Below are positions 63,812 through 64,000 of a stretch of DNA of 64,000 bases, in pieces; position 1 is the first letter of the stretch, and every line of letters starts with the position of its first letter. The position numbers were made by a program, and so were the translations under genes. The notes under the pieces are model-generated. The model searched no databases. It saw nothing but the letters and a program-made list of their open reading frames with translations, and was not told where the DNA came from. The stretch is from an uncultured Holdemania sp. Lineage in GTDB: Bacteria; Bacillota_I; Bacilli_A; Erysipelotrichales; Erysipelotrichaceae. The stretch covers positions 20,334-84,333 of the forward strand of contig CAJFOC010000024.1 of the NCBI GenBank assembly GCA_904395815.1, in the 5' to 3' direction.

Positions 63812-64000
63812 CAACAATTCTTCATTCAACCCGGATTGTAACTGAACAGGGGATCCGGGAAGGCTGGCTGGAAATCGAGGCGGGCCGAATCCGGTGCATA
63901 AGCGATCATCCGCTGCCAGGAGAGATCGTAGACGTAGGCAGCGACCGCATCATCCCCGGCATCATCGATATCCACAATCACGGCTACGGCGGCTGGTCGA
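63808..64000 (+). CDS. Second NagA-like amidohydrolase (truncated by window edge)
   Basis: MTTILHSTRIVTEQGIREGWLEIEAGRIRCISDH...IIPGIIDIHNHGYGGWS; ATGA overlap with previous gene. Confidence 0.75.
   Translation, partial: MTTILHSTRIVTEQGIREGWLEIEAGRIRCISDHPLPGEIVDVGSDRIIPGIIDIHNHGYGGWS

Overview
The window looks like a mostly syntenic chromosomal segment of a moderately GC-rich, Erysipelotrichia-like Firmicute (taxon inferred only). I read about 56 protein-coding genes and no rRNA, tRNA or CRISPR. The backbone follows the Bacillus-type order argS-rpoE ... murA-rpmE-tdk-prfA-prmC-(spoIIR-like)-glyA-tsaC/ywlC-rpiB-upp-atp operon-(spoIIQ-like)-mbl-tagO ... spoIIE-tilS-hpt-ftsH. Accessory insertions interrupt it: a SNF2 helicase island, IS3-family relics, a GPP34-like/MerR cassette, a lipoprotein, a lone MazF/PemK-like protein, and a PRD-regulator/mannose-family PTS/amidohydrolase locus. 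The best leads are: (1) an F-type ATP synthase c subunit with a two-carboxylate (E26/E59) ion-site signature that predicts Na+ coupling; (2) a dispersed engulfment-stage sporulation set (SpoIIE with a candidate 0A box, a SpoIIQ-like protein with a lost LytM His and a candidate sigma-F promoter, and a short, divergent SpoIIR-like protein under a Shine-Dalgarno-sequestering hairpin); (3) a 7-bp tandem repeat between the promoter and RBS of a GPP34-like/MerR cassette flanked by IS relics; (4) a SNF2 helicase whose DEAH box reads DKAH; (5) a phased operator-like array upstream of fba; (6) a PRD regulator that appears to lack PRD histidines. I did not identify a clearly novel multi-gene system. All calls are from reading the sequence; no database search was run.
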